A stretch of 64,000 bases of DNA from contig NZ_BIML01000019.1 of the NCBI RefSeq assembly GCF_004001065.1, positions 1 through 64,000 on the forward strand, read 5' to 3'. This DNA is from Paenibacillus xylaniclasticus. Lineage in GTDB: Bacteria; Bacillota; Bacilli; Paenibacillales; Paenibacillaceae. Every line of letters starts with the position of its first letter. Position 1 is the stretch's first letter. The notes beneath the pieces were generated by a model. The model saw only the letters and a list, made by a program, of their open reading frames with translations, did no database searches and was not told the DNA's origin. A program made the translations under genes and the position numbers. Positions 38,584 to 48,900 of the stretch are shown here, one piece after another.

Positions 38584-38650
38584 TTATAGAGGCCTGTTTT
38601 TATAAAGTTTGTCACAACTCGTTCATTGCAGCTAATTTTTTTCCGACAAA
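38584..38650 (-). promoter_or_regulatory. spoIIE promoter with Spo0A-like box
   Basis: A perfect TATAAT (38584-38589) and GTGACA (38611-38616) are separated by 21 bases, not 17. This abnormal spacing is the known hallmark of the Spo0A-activated sigma-A promoters of spoIIE and spoIIG in B. subtilis. TTTGTCGGAA at 38641-38650 matches the 0A box (TGNCGAA) at six of seven positions, about 25 bases upstream of the -35. Confidence 0.7.
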
Positions 38651-38842
38651 ACGTTCTTCGCGCCGCACGCTTGTCGGCAACGTGTTCGTTCAGGCCCAGA
38701 CTGGGTTTGAATGCGATTGCCAGGAGGACTTGCGCGTATCCCGTCGCTGGAGACGACACGATCCGTGTGGCAATAAGCGTCCTCTATTGTCGGGATTACC
38801 GGAGTTTCAGGGGAAAGTTTTTGGAATACGACTCCATAACGC

Positions 38843-38872
38843 AAAAAAAGCAGAACCCGTAGGTTCTGCTTT
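38843..38872 (-). terminator. yabR terminator
   Basis: Arms AAGCAGAACC / GGTTCTGCTT with a TACG loop and TTTTTTT on the minus strand; about 18 bases after the yabR stop. Confidence 0.9.
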
Positions 38873-38889
38873 GCATCCGCATTATGATG

Positions 38890-39369
38890 TTATACCCGCT
38901 TGGCACCGCGACCGCCGCGTTTGCCCTCGGTATTCTTCTTGAGGGAAGAAATGCGTTCTTCACTGTCTTTCAGGAAGCGCGACATTTTGTCTTCGAATGA
39001 CGGTTTTCCATACGGCGCTTTACCAGAGGATGACTTGAACGGGCGTCCGCCGCGGTCTTGTCCACCGCCGCCGCCACGATTAAATCCGCCTGGACGCGGC
39101 TCGCGCGCTTGCGGTGCCAGTTGACCTTCTGGCCGGTCGATTGCCTGTTTAATGGATAAGCCGATCTTGCCGTCCTTGTCGACATTAATGACTTTCACCT
39201 TAACAATGTCATCTAACTTCAGGTGATCCTTGACGTCCTTAACGTAGTTGTCGGCTATCTCGGAGATATGAACAAGACCCGTCACGCCTCCAGACAAATC
39301 GACGAATGCTCCGAAATGCGTGATGCCTGTCACTTTCCCCTCTAACTTTGCGCCCACTTCAATTGCCAT
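38890..39369 (-). CDS. S1-domain RNA-binding protein (YabR-like)
   Basis: A 159-residue protein with one S1 domain (residues 5-75: GAKLEGKVTGITHFGAFVDL, GLVHISEIAD, KVKVINVDKDGKIGLSIKQ). A Gly/Arg-rich disordered linker (about 90-115) and a basic C-terminus follow. YabR/general stress protein 13 type; binds RNA or ribosomes. It has its own promoter and terminator between divIC and spoIIE. Confidence 0.92.
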   Translation of the reverse strand: MAIEVGAKLEGKVTGITHFGAFVDLSGGVTGLVHISEIADNYVKDVKDHLKLDDIVKVKVINVDKDGKIGLSIKQAIDRPEGQLAPQAREPRPGGFNRGGGGGQDRGGRPFKSSSGKAPYGKPSFEDKMSRFLKDSEERISSLKKNTEGKRGGRGAKRV

Positions 39370-39437
39370 AAAAGAAAACGTTCCTCCCTAAGGAATTATA
39401 CATGACGGTCCTTAAATAAAAGACCTTACTAAAAATG

Positions 39438-39467
39438 ATTATAGCTTACCGAAGAAAGCAAGGTCAA
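39438..39467 (-). promoter_or_regulatory. yabR promoter
   Basis: TTGACC (39462-39467) and a perfect TATAAT (39438-39443) are 18 bases apart, about 70 bases before the yabR ATG. An imperfect dyad (GACCTTGCT / AGTAAGGTC) flanks the promoter. Confidence 0.75.
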
Positions 39468-39501
39468 CAGACGAAAAACCCGATTTGATAAGGTTTAGCG
39501 T

Positions 39502-39813
39502 CTATTCGGTCACCTCAATCACTTTCTCGCCCTCGCGCACCATCCCCTGCTTATTGGCTAGCTGGCCGATATATTCAGGATCGTGAAGACGCTCGATTTC
39601 CTGCTTAAGGTTAGCAATCTGCCGTTCGGTGGCCGCCTTCTCCGACTTCGCTTCGGACAGCCTTCCGGACTCGACATTCAGCCGATGCTCTTGGTTAATC
39701 AGCGCGTACAATGCCCAGCACGAGAAGATTACAATTCCGGCAATATAGAACCGCATACGCCGCTTTGTCCCGGATGCCGCCGATTGCCCCGATTGTCGTC
39801 TTTCATTCGCCAT
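39502..39813 (-). CDS. divIC: Cell division protein DivIC/FtsB-like
   Basis: A 103-residue bitopic septal protein: a short basic cytoplasmic end, a membrane helix (about 21-40), then an extracytoplasmic coiled coil (about 45-80) and the conserved C-terminal ARGYYG-like equivalent IGQLANKQGMVREGE. It works with FtsL and DivIB in the divisome. ATG 39813 has AAAGGTGG 10 bases upstream. Same place as B. subtilis divIC, after yabQ. Confidence 0.92.
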   Translation of the reverse strand: MANERRQSGQSAASGTKRRMRFYIAGIVIFSCWALYALINQEHRLNVESGRLSEAKSEKAATERQIANLKQEIERLHDPEYIGQLANKQGMVREGEKVIEVTE

Positions 39814-39830
39814 GAACACTGTACCACCTT

Positions 39831-40454
39831 TCACGATGATGAACGTCCGAACGTCCGCTTCCACCACTCACGAATCCAGTGAAAGAATCGCGTCGTCTTC
39901 TCCTTCAGCTCCCAGCCTGCAACGACAGGTCGTAGCCGCTTGAGCAACGGCCGCAGCAGCGGCCCTAGCATCCAGCGTCCGAGAAACCAAAAAGGACGCA
40001 TCAATTGTACCACAATTTTAAAAGAGAATATAGTAAGCGCCGCGAAAAAACCAATCAGCACTTTACCCAGCTTGTACAATGCAATCATCGGCCGCCATAT
40101 GAGCAAATCGAACAAGCGGATTGCCAGACCAATTAAATAGCGTATCGCCTCGATCGTCCATCGGACAATCGCGATGACCGCTCGACTAAGCATAAGAAAA
40201 TAAATGATGACTCCAACTGCCAATCCCAGGAACACGTACGCCCGCACCTCGCCATTATTGCCGGCGGACAGCGCCTGGAACACGATGAAAGTCGCTGCCG
40301 CCCAGTAGAGCAAGTCGAACAGAGGGAGCGTCCACTTGGCGAAGCGCAGCTCGTGCGAGACGACGCGATAGCCGTCGAAGACGACACCCATGCCGATGCC
40401 GGACAGCAGCATGAGGCCCATCGTAAGCCACTGTTCACTTAACGTTAAGTTCAC
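39831..40454 (-). CDS. yabQ: Spore cortex biosynthesis protein YabQ
   Basis: A 207-residue integral membrane protein with about five hydrophobic segments in residues 5-150 and a basic C-terminal tail. In B. subtilis YabQ is a sigma-E-dependent outer forespore membrane protein needed for cortex formation. It overlaps yabP by ATGA (40451-40454). Sequence plus the yabP-yabQ-divIC order make the call safe. Confidence 0.92.
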   Translation of the reverse strand: MNLTLSEQWLTMGLMLLSGIGMGVVFDGYRVVSHELRFAKWTLPLFDLLYWAAATFIVFQALSAGNNGEVRAYVFLGLAVGVIIYFLMLSRAVIAIVRWTIEAIRYLIGLAIRLFDLLIWRPMIALYKLGKVLIGFFAALTIFSFKIVVQLMRPFWFLGRWMLGPLLRPLLKRLRPVVAGWELKEKTTRFFHWIREWWKRTFGRSSS

Positions 40455-40735
40455 TTGAACAGCTTCCCGAACAGCCCTTTGGACTTCGTCTGCGAGCTGC
40501 CATCCAAATAGGCGAGCGAATGGATCAGCCCTTCAATTGCAACCTGCCCCTGCTCAAGGCTAAGATGCTTCATATGCAGATTTTGTCCCCGAACGGTTAG
40601 AAATCCAAGATCGGTCTCGAGCAGAAACTCCTCGCTGTCAAAGCTGTCAACGTTCAGCACGCCTGTCAATTCTAGCAGCTTGCGGTTCATCATCTTCATC
40701 TCTTGCCGCTTCTGGCCCTTGCCTTGTTCCAACAT
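40451..40735 (-). CDS. yabP: Sporulation protein YabP
   Basis: A 94-residue protein of the YabP/YqfC family: a beta-rich domain with LELTGVLNVDSFDSEEFLLE and LTVRGQNLHMKHLSLEQG, then a flexible tail. Produced in the mother cell in B. subtilis. AAGGAGGGG lies 8 bases before the ATG but is the 3' arm of a strong hairpin (40740-40780). Confidence 0.94.
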   Translation of the reverse strand: MLEQGKGQKRQEMKMMNRKLLELTGVLNVDSFDSEEFLLETDLGFLTVRGQNLHMKHLSLEQGQVAIEGLIHSLAYLDGSSQTKSKGLFGKLFK

Positions 40736-40739
40736 AGAC

Positions 40740-40780
40740 GCGTCCCCTCCTTCGAGACTAGCCTATGAAGAAGGGGACGC
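40740..40780 (-). promoter_or_regulatory. Hairpin sequestering the yabP ribosome-binding site
   Basis: A 14-base stem with one G-U pair, GCGTCCCCTTCTTC / GAAGGAGGGGACGC, and a 13-base loop. The 3' arm contains the yabP Shine-Dalgarno and no T run follows. In a transcript reading through from the collar-protein genes the site would be closed; in an RNA starting inside the hairpin it would be free. Confidence 0.6.
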
Positions 40781-40793
40781 TATTAGAACATCT

Positions 40794-41312
40794 CTATGAG
40801 CGAGGAGGAAAATACCCTCGTATACAAATGATAAAGCTGCACGACAGATAAGGCTGCATATTGTTATGCTGCTGGGAGTTCCCTGCCTGTTGCAGTGCCA
40901 TTGGGTTCATGTCAACGTTTATCGTACCATCGTAGAGCTGTGTGCCCGATCGCCCTGTTGCTCCCCAGACTGCACCAGCCGGGTCCGTCTTATCTGCCGC
41001 GCCGCCGCCTTGCGGTACATGGTTATGAGCGGGCATTTGGTTCTCTAGCAGCGTAACAGCAGCGGATCCTCCAGGTACGCCTTGAGTCCTCGGCGACAGT
41101 CCCGGCCCTTGACCATATTGGATCGGTACGCGTCCTCTCAAGTCCGGAAGGGCGAAGTTCGTTTTACCGTCGCCGCCGTACATCGTTCCTAGTATACTGA
41201 ACAATGCCTGATTTTGCTGGATGGACACCAGCTGCCCTTCACAGAACGCCCAGTCTTTGGGCGCATAATCACCTGCGAACATTCGAATTTCTCCAATATA
41301 TGCATCAGCCAT
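40794..41312 (-). CDS. Phage tail-collar domain protein 3 (microcystin-dependent-protein family)
   Basis: A 172-residue protein of the collar-domain/MdpB family. It begins MADAYIGEIRMFAGDYAPKDW, has FALPDLRGRVPIQYGQGPG in the middle, and ends with HNNMQPYLSCSFIICIRGYFP. In phages this domain sits in short tail fibres; in bacterial genomes tandem non-prophage copies like this one have unknown function. AAGGAGG lies 8 bases before the ATG. Last of three paralogs; no terminator is seen before yabP. Confidence 0.88.
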   Translation of the reverse strand: MADAYIGEIRMFAGDYAPKDWAFCEGQLVSIQQNQALFSILGTMYGGDGKTNFALPDLRGRVPIQYGQGPGLSPRTQGVPGGSAAVTLLENQMPAHNHVPQGGGAADKTDPAGAVWGATGRSGTQLYDGTINVDMNPMALQQAGNSQQHNNMQPYLSCSFIICIRGYFPPRS

Positions 41313-41329
41313 ATCAAACGCCTCCTTAT

Positions 41330-41833
41330 CTAGTCTCTTGGCGGGAAAATACCCCGAACGGCAATACAGTAGTTAAGCGTCGTATACGGCTGCATATTGT
41401 TGTGCGGCTGACTGCCTCCAGCCACACTGATCGCATCGCTAGCCATCAACTTGTCAAAAGGTTCGCTCGAGTATATTGACGTATCATTGAGTGGTACCGA
41501 CCAAGTCAAGCCGTTCGGTGTTTTGGAATTCCCCGCATTCGCGCTTGCCCACACGGTATGAATATGTTTTGGCATCTCAGAGACGGTCAGCGTATGCTTC
41601 TCTTCCCCGCCAGTAGCCCCCACTGGCATACCAGCGGTCTGATGGACCGGCACGCGGCCGCTGTAGTTAGGCAGAGCGAAAGTACTTATGCCGTCGCCGC
41701 CGTATCGAGTCCCTAACAAAGCGTATAGAGCCGTATTCGAATTAATACTCAGCAGTTGTCCTTGGCAGAGCATCCAGCCCTGCGGCGCAAAACCGAAGCT
41801 AAACAAACGAATTTCCCCTAAGAACGGTTCCAT
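41330..41833 (-). CDS. Phage tail-collar domain protein 2
   Basis: A 167-residue paralog: MEPFLGEIRLFSFGFAPQGW start, FALPNYSGRVPVHQ collar block, HNNMQPYTTLNYCIAVRGIFPP end. AGGAGGG precedes the ATG by 9 bases. Gaps of 17 and 33 bases to its neighbours indicate one transcript. It diverges from the other two copies in the middle region, where such proteins present variable loops. Confidence 0.88.
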   Translation of the reverse strand: MEPFLGEIRLFSFGFAPQGWMLCQGQLLSINSNTALYALLGTRYGGDGISTFALPNYSGRVPVHQTAGMPVGATGGEEKHTLTVSEMPKHIHTVWASANAGNSKTPNGLTWSVPLNDTSIYSSEPFDKLMASDAISVAGGSQPHNNMQPYTTLNYCIAVRGIFPPRD

Positions 41834-41866
41834 AATCGAAGTCCCTCCTAAGCTACCAGCTCAAGC

Positions 41867-42382
41867 TTAACCCTGAGTTGGATATATACCTTCCAATGCA
41901 ATGATGTACCCGATCGGCAAGTACGGCATCATATTGTCATGCGGCTGTCCGCCGCCAGCGACCGATACAGCGCTTGCAAGCATAGGCGCACCGCTTGTGC
42001 TGGGTGCTACGTACTGCACCGTATCGCCAGTTCCCCATACCGCACCCTGCGGGTGGGATGTCGTCACCGCCGATGATGCTACCACCCCATGGATGTGGGC
42101 GGGCAGTTCATTGCTCGTCAGCGTTACGGTCTCAGTTCCCGCTTTCTGACCTAACGTATACGTAGTCCCTGTTGCGCTATTCATGCCTTGTCCGACAGGC
42201 ACTCGACCGCGCAGATCCGGAAGGGCAAAGGTTGTCTGTCCGTCGCCGCCATACGTCGTACCAATAAGCGAGAATAAGGCTTCATTCTCACTGATCGGCA
42301 GAATCGATCCATCGCATATATGCCAGCCGGACGGAGCGAAATTACCCGCAAACATTCTAATTTCTCCAATATACGGTTCCAT
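41867..42382 (-). CDS. Phage tail-collar domain protein 1
   Basis: A 171-residue paralog: MEPYIGEIRMFAGNFAPSGW start, FALPDLRGRVPVGQG collar block, PHDNMMPYLPIGYIIALEGIYP end. The frame begins six codons earlier with TTG, but that stretch is the GGAGGAGAGG ribosome site, so ATG 42382 is chosen. It follows the acetyltransferase gene by 24 bases. Confidence 0.88.
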   Translation of the reverse strand: MEPYIGEIRMFAGNFAPSGWHICDGSILPISENEALFSLIGTTYGGDGQTTFALPDLRGRVPVGQGMNSATGTTYTLGQKAGTETVTLTSNELPAHIHGVVASSAVTTSHPQGAVWGTGDTVQYVAPSTSGAPMLASAVSVAGGGQPHDNMMPYLPIGYIIALEGIYPTQG

Positions 42383-42406
42383 TCGTAGCCTCTCCTCCAA
42401 TTTCCT

Positions 42407-42916
42407 TTAAAAATGTACCGCATTCCATTCCATTCTGGTATTCACTTCATTCGCCTCAAGGGTACGAAAGCCCAGCTTCTCGTACAGCCTCAATGCACGG
42501 CTGTCGGTGTTCACCGTCAGCCGGAGCGGCTTGCCTGCCTCTTGCGCGTATCGCTGCAAGCCGCGCAGCAATATCGTTCCTGCCCCCCGCCCTTGATAGG
42601 TCGGGAGCAGAGCGATATCAACTAACGTAATCGCTTGATCGCCTTCAGCTACATGCAGCTTGCCCGCTGAGGCCCCCTCAATCGAGACGATAAACAAGCT
42701 CGATTCTGGGTAATACATCTCATATGAACGCTGCTGCATACTGTACTGCATCGCGAGGAAGGAAGCAGCAGCCTCTTCCTCCCATCCCCATCCTGCCATC
42801 TCTACCCTCCGAACCGCTTCATACACGGCCATCATGAAAGGGTCATCCTGACGTGTGAGTACAAGTTGAATGCTGCTGCTTTCCAGTAAGAGCCGTTCAA
42901 TTACAAACCTCGGCAT
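42407..42916 (-). CDS. GNAT-family acetyltransferase
   Basis: A 169-residue acyl-CoA-dependent N-acetyltransferase. The acetyl-CoA loop is LPTYQGRGAGTILLRGL near residue 104-120, followed by LTVNTDSRALRLYEKLGF. Its ATG overlaps the giant surface-protein stop (TAATG), so it is translationally coupled to it, and the three collar genes follow. Substrate unknown; the coupling suggests it acts on the surface protein, the collar proteins or their glycans. Confidence 0.88.
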   Translation of the reverse strand: MPRFVIERLLLESSSIQLVLTRQDDPFMMAVYEAVRRVEMAGWGWEEEAAASFLAMQYSMQQRSYEMYYPESSLFIVSIEGASAGKLHVAEGDQAITLVDIALLPTYQGRGAGTILLRGLQRYAQEAGKPLRLTVNTDSRALRLYEKLGFRTLEANEVNTRMEWNAVHF

Positions 42917-45900
42917 TAGATGTAGTCCGCCTTGTTCAACAGGTTTTCTATCATGACCACTAATTGCGCACGGGTGATCGGCTGCTCCGGCTTCAGATCT
43001 CCGTCAATGCCGTTCACAATCCCAAGCGCAACGCACAATACCGCCGACTCGCGAGACCAATCATGCAGTGCATCTTGATCCCCGAACGGATTAAGGGCAT
43101 CCGCGGCTTGCTGCTTAGTCAAATCACTGTCTAATCCAAGAAGCTTGGCCGTACGCGCCATGATAACCATCGCTTCCTCGCGCGTAATCGTTGCATTCGG
43201 ACGGAACGAGCCATCTGCGTAACCAGTAATCAATCCATAGCCGCTCGCAAATTCCAGCGCTTCCTCATACCACAATCCTGCCGTCGTATCTGAATAATTC
43301 AACGCTTGACTGCGTCCGTATAAGCCGAATGCTTGGACAAGAATCGAAGCGAATTCCGCGCGCGTCGCCGTTCGATTCGGCTCGAACCTGCCGTTGCCCA
43401 CACCATTAATAATTAGACGGTCCGCGAGTGTGTCGATCGATCCTTCCGCCCAATGGCCCTTCGTATCATGGAACGCTGCGTCAGCTTCAACCAGCACGAA
43501 CGTTCCATACGTTAAGCCATGTACGCGAATATACGTACTGCTGGACGTGCGGTCAAACTTCGTCGGCAGCGGTCTGAGCTTACTGTTGTTCCCGATCAGT
43601 GCAGCTGTAGTCGGATTCGCGCCTTGCAGTTCCTCTGATTTATAGTAAATATCCAGATACCCATTGAATGAAGACAGCTCCGTGCGCTTGCCGTCGGCCT
43701 CTACATATACCCGATACTGCATTGGAGCAGCTACGATGCGGGCGCCGCTCCTACTCGCCGCCTTGTTCGCCGTCTCAGCATCGGCTTCGGTTGCCTTGGT
43801 AATCTCAATTCGGAGCACAGCTGTTGATATTTTCATAGCCTCGGCTAATTGCGAAAGCATATCGGCCGGAATTGAAATGGCGCGATCGCCCAGCTCCACT
43901 GCAACACCCCGGCTTCCCGAGGAAAGCCGATCTACCATTGAAGAATCAAGGGTGACACTTCCGGCATATGCGCTAGACACGATGACAATCCTCACCGACT
44001 CGCCCGGTTTGCCTGGGAACTCACCTTTCCACTTGTCACCGCTAACCGTAACGGCTATCGTACTACCCGACTTCGTCTCCGAAGCCTCAATCTGCAAATT
44101 GTCGTTCAGCGGCGATTTCTCATCACCGTTGATCGTAGCCAGTCTTTCTGCCGATGTACTCGGATTTACTGGCACCGACACTGGAGATGAAGGCGTATAG
44201 CTGTGCTTAATGGTTACCTCTGCCGTATTAGAGAAGACCGTTCCATCGAACGTCCGATACGTAAACGTAAAGGTTCCAGCCTGCTTCGGCTTATACGTAA
44301 ACGCTCCAGAAGCTTCATCTAATGTCAACTGTCCCGATAACGGCTGATCGACAATGCTGTACGTTAATGTGTCCCCATCAATATCTGTTGAAATGAGCTT
44401 TGCCTTAACTTCAGCTTCATCGGTTGTCGTATAGCTTGCGTTCTGTGCAATCGGAGCATCATTAACCGCCGCAATCGTCAGGGTCAGCACAGCCGTTGAC
44501 GATGAAGCTACGCCGCTGAATTCGCCTTTCCAAGTCAGTGATGTCTGCCCGTTCCAGTCCGCTTCAGGAATAAAGCTAAGGGCAGTGGCATCTCCCGCGC
44601 TCAGCTTATCGCCTGCTTTCACTGCAGCTCCGCCCAATTGCAGCGAGCCATGTGCCGGCAGGGAGACGATCTCGATCGTGGAAAGCGCCGTTCCATCCTC
44701 ATTCGTTAATGCAAAATCAGATGCCTTGAATGCGTAAGGGGTATCCTCCGTCCCGTTAGCTTCATTATTGTTCAATACTGGAACCGAGCGCAGTATAATG
44801 CTGCCTGACAATGGAGTGCTTTCATTACCCGCTGCATCCTTAAGCTTAATCAACACCGTCTTCGTTCCATACCCGTTCGGCAGTTGGACAGAAAGTGTCG
44901 GTACGTATGCCGTCCAGGCGCTCCAGGTCGCTCCATTATCGATCGAATAGCTCATTTGTGCCGCTCCCGAGGCCGATACCGTAACCACTACATTGGAACT
45001 GGTCGTAATCGGCGCGCCGCCATTAATGCTTACACTCCCGGTCGGCGGAGTCGTATCCATTTCGATCGTGCTGCTCATAGTTCCAACATTGCCTGCCACA
45101 TCTACGAGCTGTACACTTACCGTCTTCGTACCTTCACCGGCTGTAAGCGTCCAGCTCTTCGTAGCAGCGAAGGCCTCCCATGCGCTCCATGTCGAGCCGT
45201 CGTTCGAAAACCGCATCTGATCGGCTGTGCCGTCCGGATTACTGATTGCCAGGCTTACCGCCGTATCGTTCGTAGCCGCTGCGCCGCCGTTAATCGTGAC
45301 CGTGCCATCCGGCGCCGTCTTATCGAGCGTGAACGTGACGGTTGTTGTATTGCCCGCTGCGTCCGTTACCTTCAGCGTGTGAGTTCCTTCTGCCGCAACC
45401 TGACTGCCGCTGCTGAATGGAACGCCGTTCAGATCGCCGCTGCCCTCGTTATACGTAATCGTTAGATCTGTGTTATACAGACCGCCGTCTGTTACGCCGG
45501 TAATAACCGGCGCAACCGTATCAAGGTCGATCGAATCGCTCATGTTCTGTACATTGCCCGCCGCATCCTGCAGCTGCACGCTTACCGTCTTCGTACCATC
45601 GCCTGTTGTAAGCGTCCAGCTCTTCGCGGCCCCATAAGCTTCCCATGCGCTCCATGTCGAGCCATCGTTCGAGAACCGCATCTGCTTCGCCGTGCCATCC
45701 GGATTGCTGATTGCCAGGCTTACCGTCGTATCGTTCGTAGCCACTGCGCCGCCGTTAATGGCGACCGTGCCATCCGGCGCTGTCTTATCGAGCGTGAACG
45801 TGACGGTGGTTACATTGCCCGCTGCGTCCGTTACCTTCAGCGTGTGAGTACCTTCTGCCGTCACCTGACTGCCGCTGCTGAACGGAGCACCGTCTAGAAC

Positions 45901-48900
45901 GCCGCTGCCTTCGTTATACGTAATCGTTAGATCTGTGTTGTACAGACCGCCGTCCGTTACGCCGGTAACAACAGGTGCGGCTGTATCGAGGTTGATCGTG
46001 TCACTAGCGGTATGCACATTGCCCGCTGCATCCTTCAGCTGGACACTTACCGTCTTCGTACCATCGCCGGCTGCAAGCGTCCAGCTCTTCGCGGCCCCAT
46101 AAGCTTCCCATGCGCTCCACGTCGAGCCATCATTCGAGAACCGCATCTGATCAGCCGTACCGTCCGAGGTCAGCGTCAGCGCTGCGGTCAACGAATTCGT
46201 ATCCGATGCCCCGCCGTTAATCGTAATGGTGCCGGTCGGTGCCGTCGTATCGAGCGTAATCGTATCGCTGACCGTCCGTATGTTGCCCGCTGCATCCTTC
46301 AGCTGCGCGCTTACCGTCTTCGTGCCTTCACCAGCTGCAATCGTCCAGCTTCTCGTCGCAGCGAAGGTCTCCCATGCGCTCCATGTCGAGCCGTCGTTCG
46401 AAAACCGCATCTGCTTCGCCGTGCCGTCCGGATTGCTGATTGCCAGGCTTACCGTCGTATCGTTCGTAGCCGCTGCACCACCGTTAATGGTGACCGTGCC
46501 ATCCGGCTCCGTCCTATCGAGTGTGAACGTAACGGTTGTCACATTGCCCGCAGCGTCCGTTACCTTCAGCGTGTGAGTACCTTCTGCCGTCACCTGACTG
46601 CCGCTGCTGAACGGAGCGCCGTCTAGAACGCCGCTGCCTTCGTTGTACGTAATGGTAAGATCTGTGTTGTACAGACCACTATCCGTTACGCCGGTAACAA
46701 CAGGTGCGACTGTATCGAGGTTAATCGTGTCACTAACGGTACGCGCATTACCCGCTGCATCCTTCAGCTGCGCGCTTACCGTCTTCGTACCGTCGCCGGC
46801 TGCAAGCGTCCAGCTCTTCGTGGCCCCATAAGCTTCCCATGAGCTCCACGTCGAGCCATCGTTCGAGAACCGCATCTGATCAGCCGTACCGTCCGAGGTC
46901 AGCGTCAGCTCTGCGGTCAGCGAATTCGTATCCGATGCCCCGCCGTTAATCGTAATGGTGCCGGTCGGTGCCGTCTTATCCAGAGTGAAGGTTACGACTG
47001 CTGCGTTGCCGGTTGCATCCGTCACCGTTAAAGTATAAGTGCCTTCCGCCGTCACCTGACTGCCGCTGCTGAACGGAGCGCCGTTCAGATCGCCGCTGCC
47101 TTCGTTATACGTAATCGTTAGATCTGCGTTATACAGACCGCCGTCTGTTACGCCGGTAATAACCGGCGCGGTCGTATCGAGATTGATAGTGTCGCTCACC
47201 GTCTTCACATTGCCTGCTGCATCCTGCAGCTGGACGCTTACCGTCTTCGTGCCGTCACCAACTGCAAGCGTCCAGCTCTTCGTAGCCCCATAAGCTTCCC
47301 ATGCGCTCCACGTCGAGCCGTCATTCGAGAACCGCATTTGCTTTGCTGTGCCGTCCGGGTTGCTGATCGCGAGACTGACCACCGTATCGTTCGTATTTGC
47401 TGCCCCGCCATTAATGGTAACCGCACCATCTGGTTCCGTCGTATCAAGCGTAATATTGTCGCTCACCACCACCGCGTTGCCCGCCGCGTCTTTCAATTGC
47501 ACGCTTACCGTCTTCGTACCGTCGCCGGCTGCAAGCGTCCAGCTCTTCGTAGCCGTATAAGCTTCCCACGTACTCCATGTCGAGCCATCATTGGAGAACC
47601 GCACTTGCTCCGCCGTGCCGTCCGGGTTGCTGATCGTCAGCGTAACCGTCGTATCGTTCGTTTCAGCCGCTCCGCCGTTAATCACGACGGAACCATCCGG
47701 CGCTGTCTTGTCGATCGTGAAATGGACAGTCGTCATATTACCTGCAGCGTCGACCGCGACTAGCGTATATGTGCCCTCTGCCGTCACACTGGTGCCGCTG
47801 CTGAACGAATTTCCATTCAGAGTGCCGCTACCATCGAAGGTGATGGTGACATCCGTGTTCTTAACGTCTCCATCAGCAATTCCCGTTACAACGGGAGGAA
47901 TGGTATCGAGCGTAATCGTATCGCTGATTTCCACCGTATTACCGGCCGTATCCTTTAGCTGAGCATTGACCGTCTTGACGCCGTCTCCGCTCGACAGCAA
48001 CCAGCCGCTCTTCGTCGATGCATAGGTCTCCCAGCTGCTCCACGCTCCGGATTCGTTCTGGAACCGCATCTCGATTGCAGTCCCATCCGGGTTCGCCAGA
48101 TTCAAATTCACTGTAGCCGAATTCGTATAATTCGCTCCGCCCGCTATCGCCAACACGCCGTTTGGCGGAACCGTATCGAGGACGATGGAATCGGTGATTT
48201 CTACCGTATTGCCAGCAATATCGCGAAGCTGAAGCCTTACCGTCTTATTGCCGTCCCCGGACGCAAGCGTCCACAGCATGGATGCTGCTGCCGGCTCCCA
48301 TGCACTCCAAGTCGAACCGTCGTTGGATAATCGCATCTCCACAGAAGGCGAAAGTGAGTCCGACGCCGTTATCCCAAGCGTCACGGACGTAGAAGAAGTC
48401 ACGGACGCTCCGTTATTAATCGACAACGTCCCCGTCGGTGCCGTCTTGTCGAGTATAATCGTGCTGCTGCTGGTATGACTGAGACCTTGGCTGTCGGTAA
48501 CCTTGAAATTGATGGTTCTGGTCCCTTCGACCGCCGGCAGCGTATAGGTTGCCGATGTGCCAAATACTACCGGAGTAGTCCAGGGCCCTCCATCTGCATT
48601 AAAGCTCATCATGAGCGGATCATTCTCGGGATCCGAGCCGGTGAGAGTGAGCGTTACATCCTGGCTGTTCGTTGCCGTTTGACCGCCGTTAATGATAATC
48701 GATCCGGTCGGGGCCTCATTTACATTCTCTACGCTAATAGTAAAGTCCTGAGTGTAGGTCAGATTGCCCGAATCGGCAACCTGCACCTTGATCGAATAGC
48801 TGTTCTTTGTCTCGTAGTCGAATGAGGCTGCTGTCTTCAGCTGATTGCCTGATATCTGGAACGAACTGTTGTCCACCCCGCCTGGTGCCATGCTGTATGC

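Larger units (their letters stand above)
38523..38889 (-). other. Intergenic region between spoIIE and yabR
   Basis: Holds the yabR terminator (38843-38872) and the spoIIE promoter with its Spo0A-like box. The part between them (about 38655-38840) shows nothing recognisable; in particular the tRNA genes found near here in B. subtilis are not seen. Confidence 0.6.

Noticed and set aside
38523-38889. tRNA genes expected between yabR and spoIIE by analogy with B. subtilis
   Set aside because: No cloverleaf or T-arm consensus seen; the gap holds a terminator and the spoIIE promoter.
40794-42382. Collar-domain genes as remains of a prophage
   Set aside because: No integrase, portal, terminase, capsid or lysis genes nearby; the genes are intact, with good ribosome sites, and tied to a GNAT and an SLH protein.
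44884-46626. Plus-strand frames and regular repeats that could suggest a CRISPR array or a second repeat gene
   Set aside because: The periodicity is that of the coding repeats of the minus-strand surface protein; units are too long and there are no spacers.
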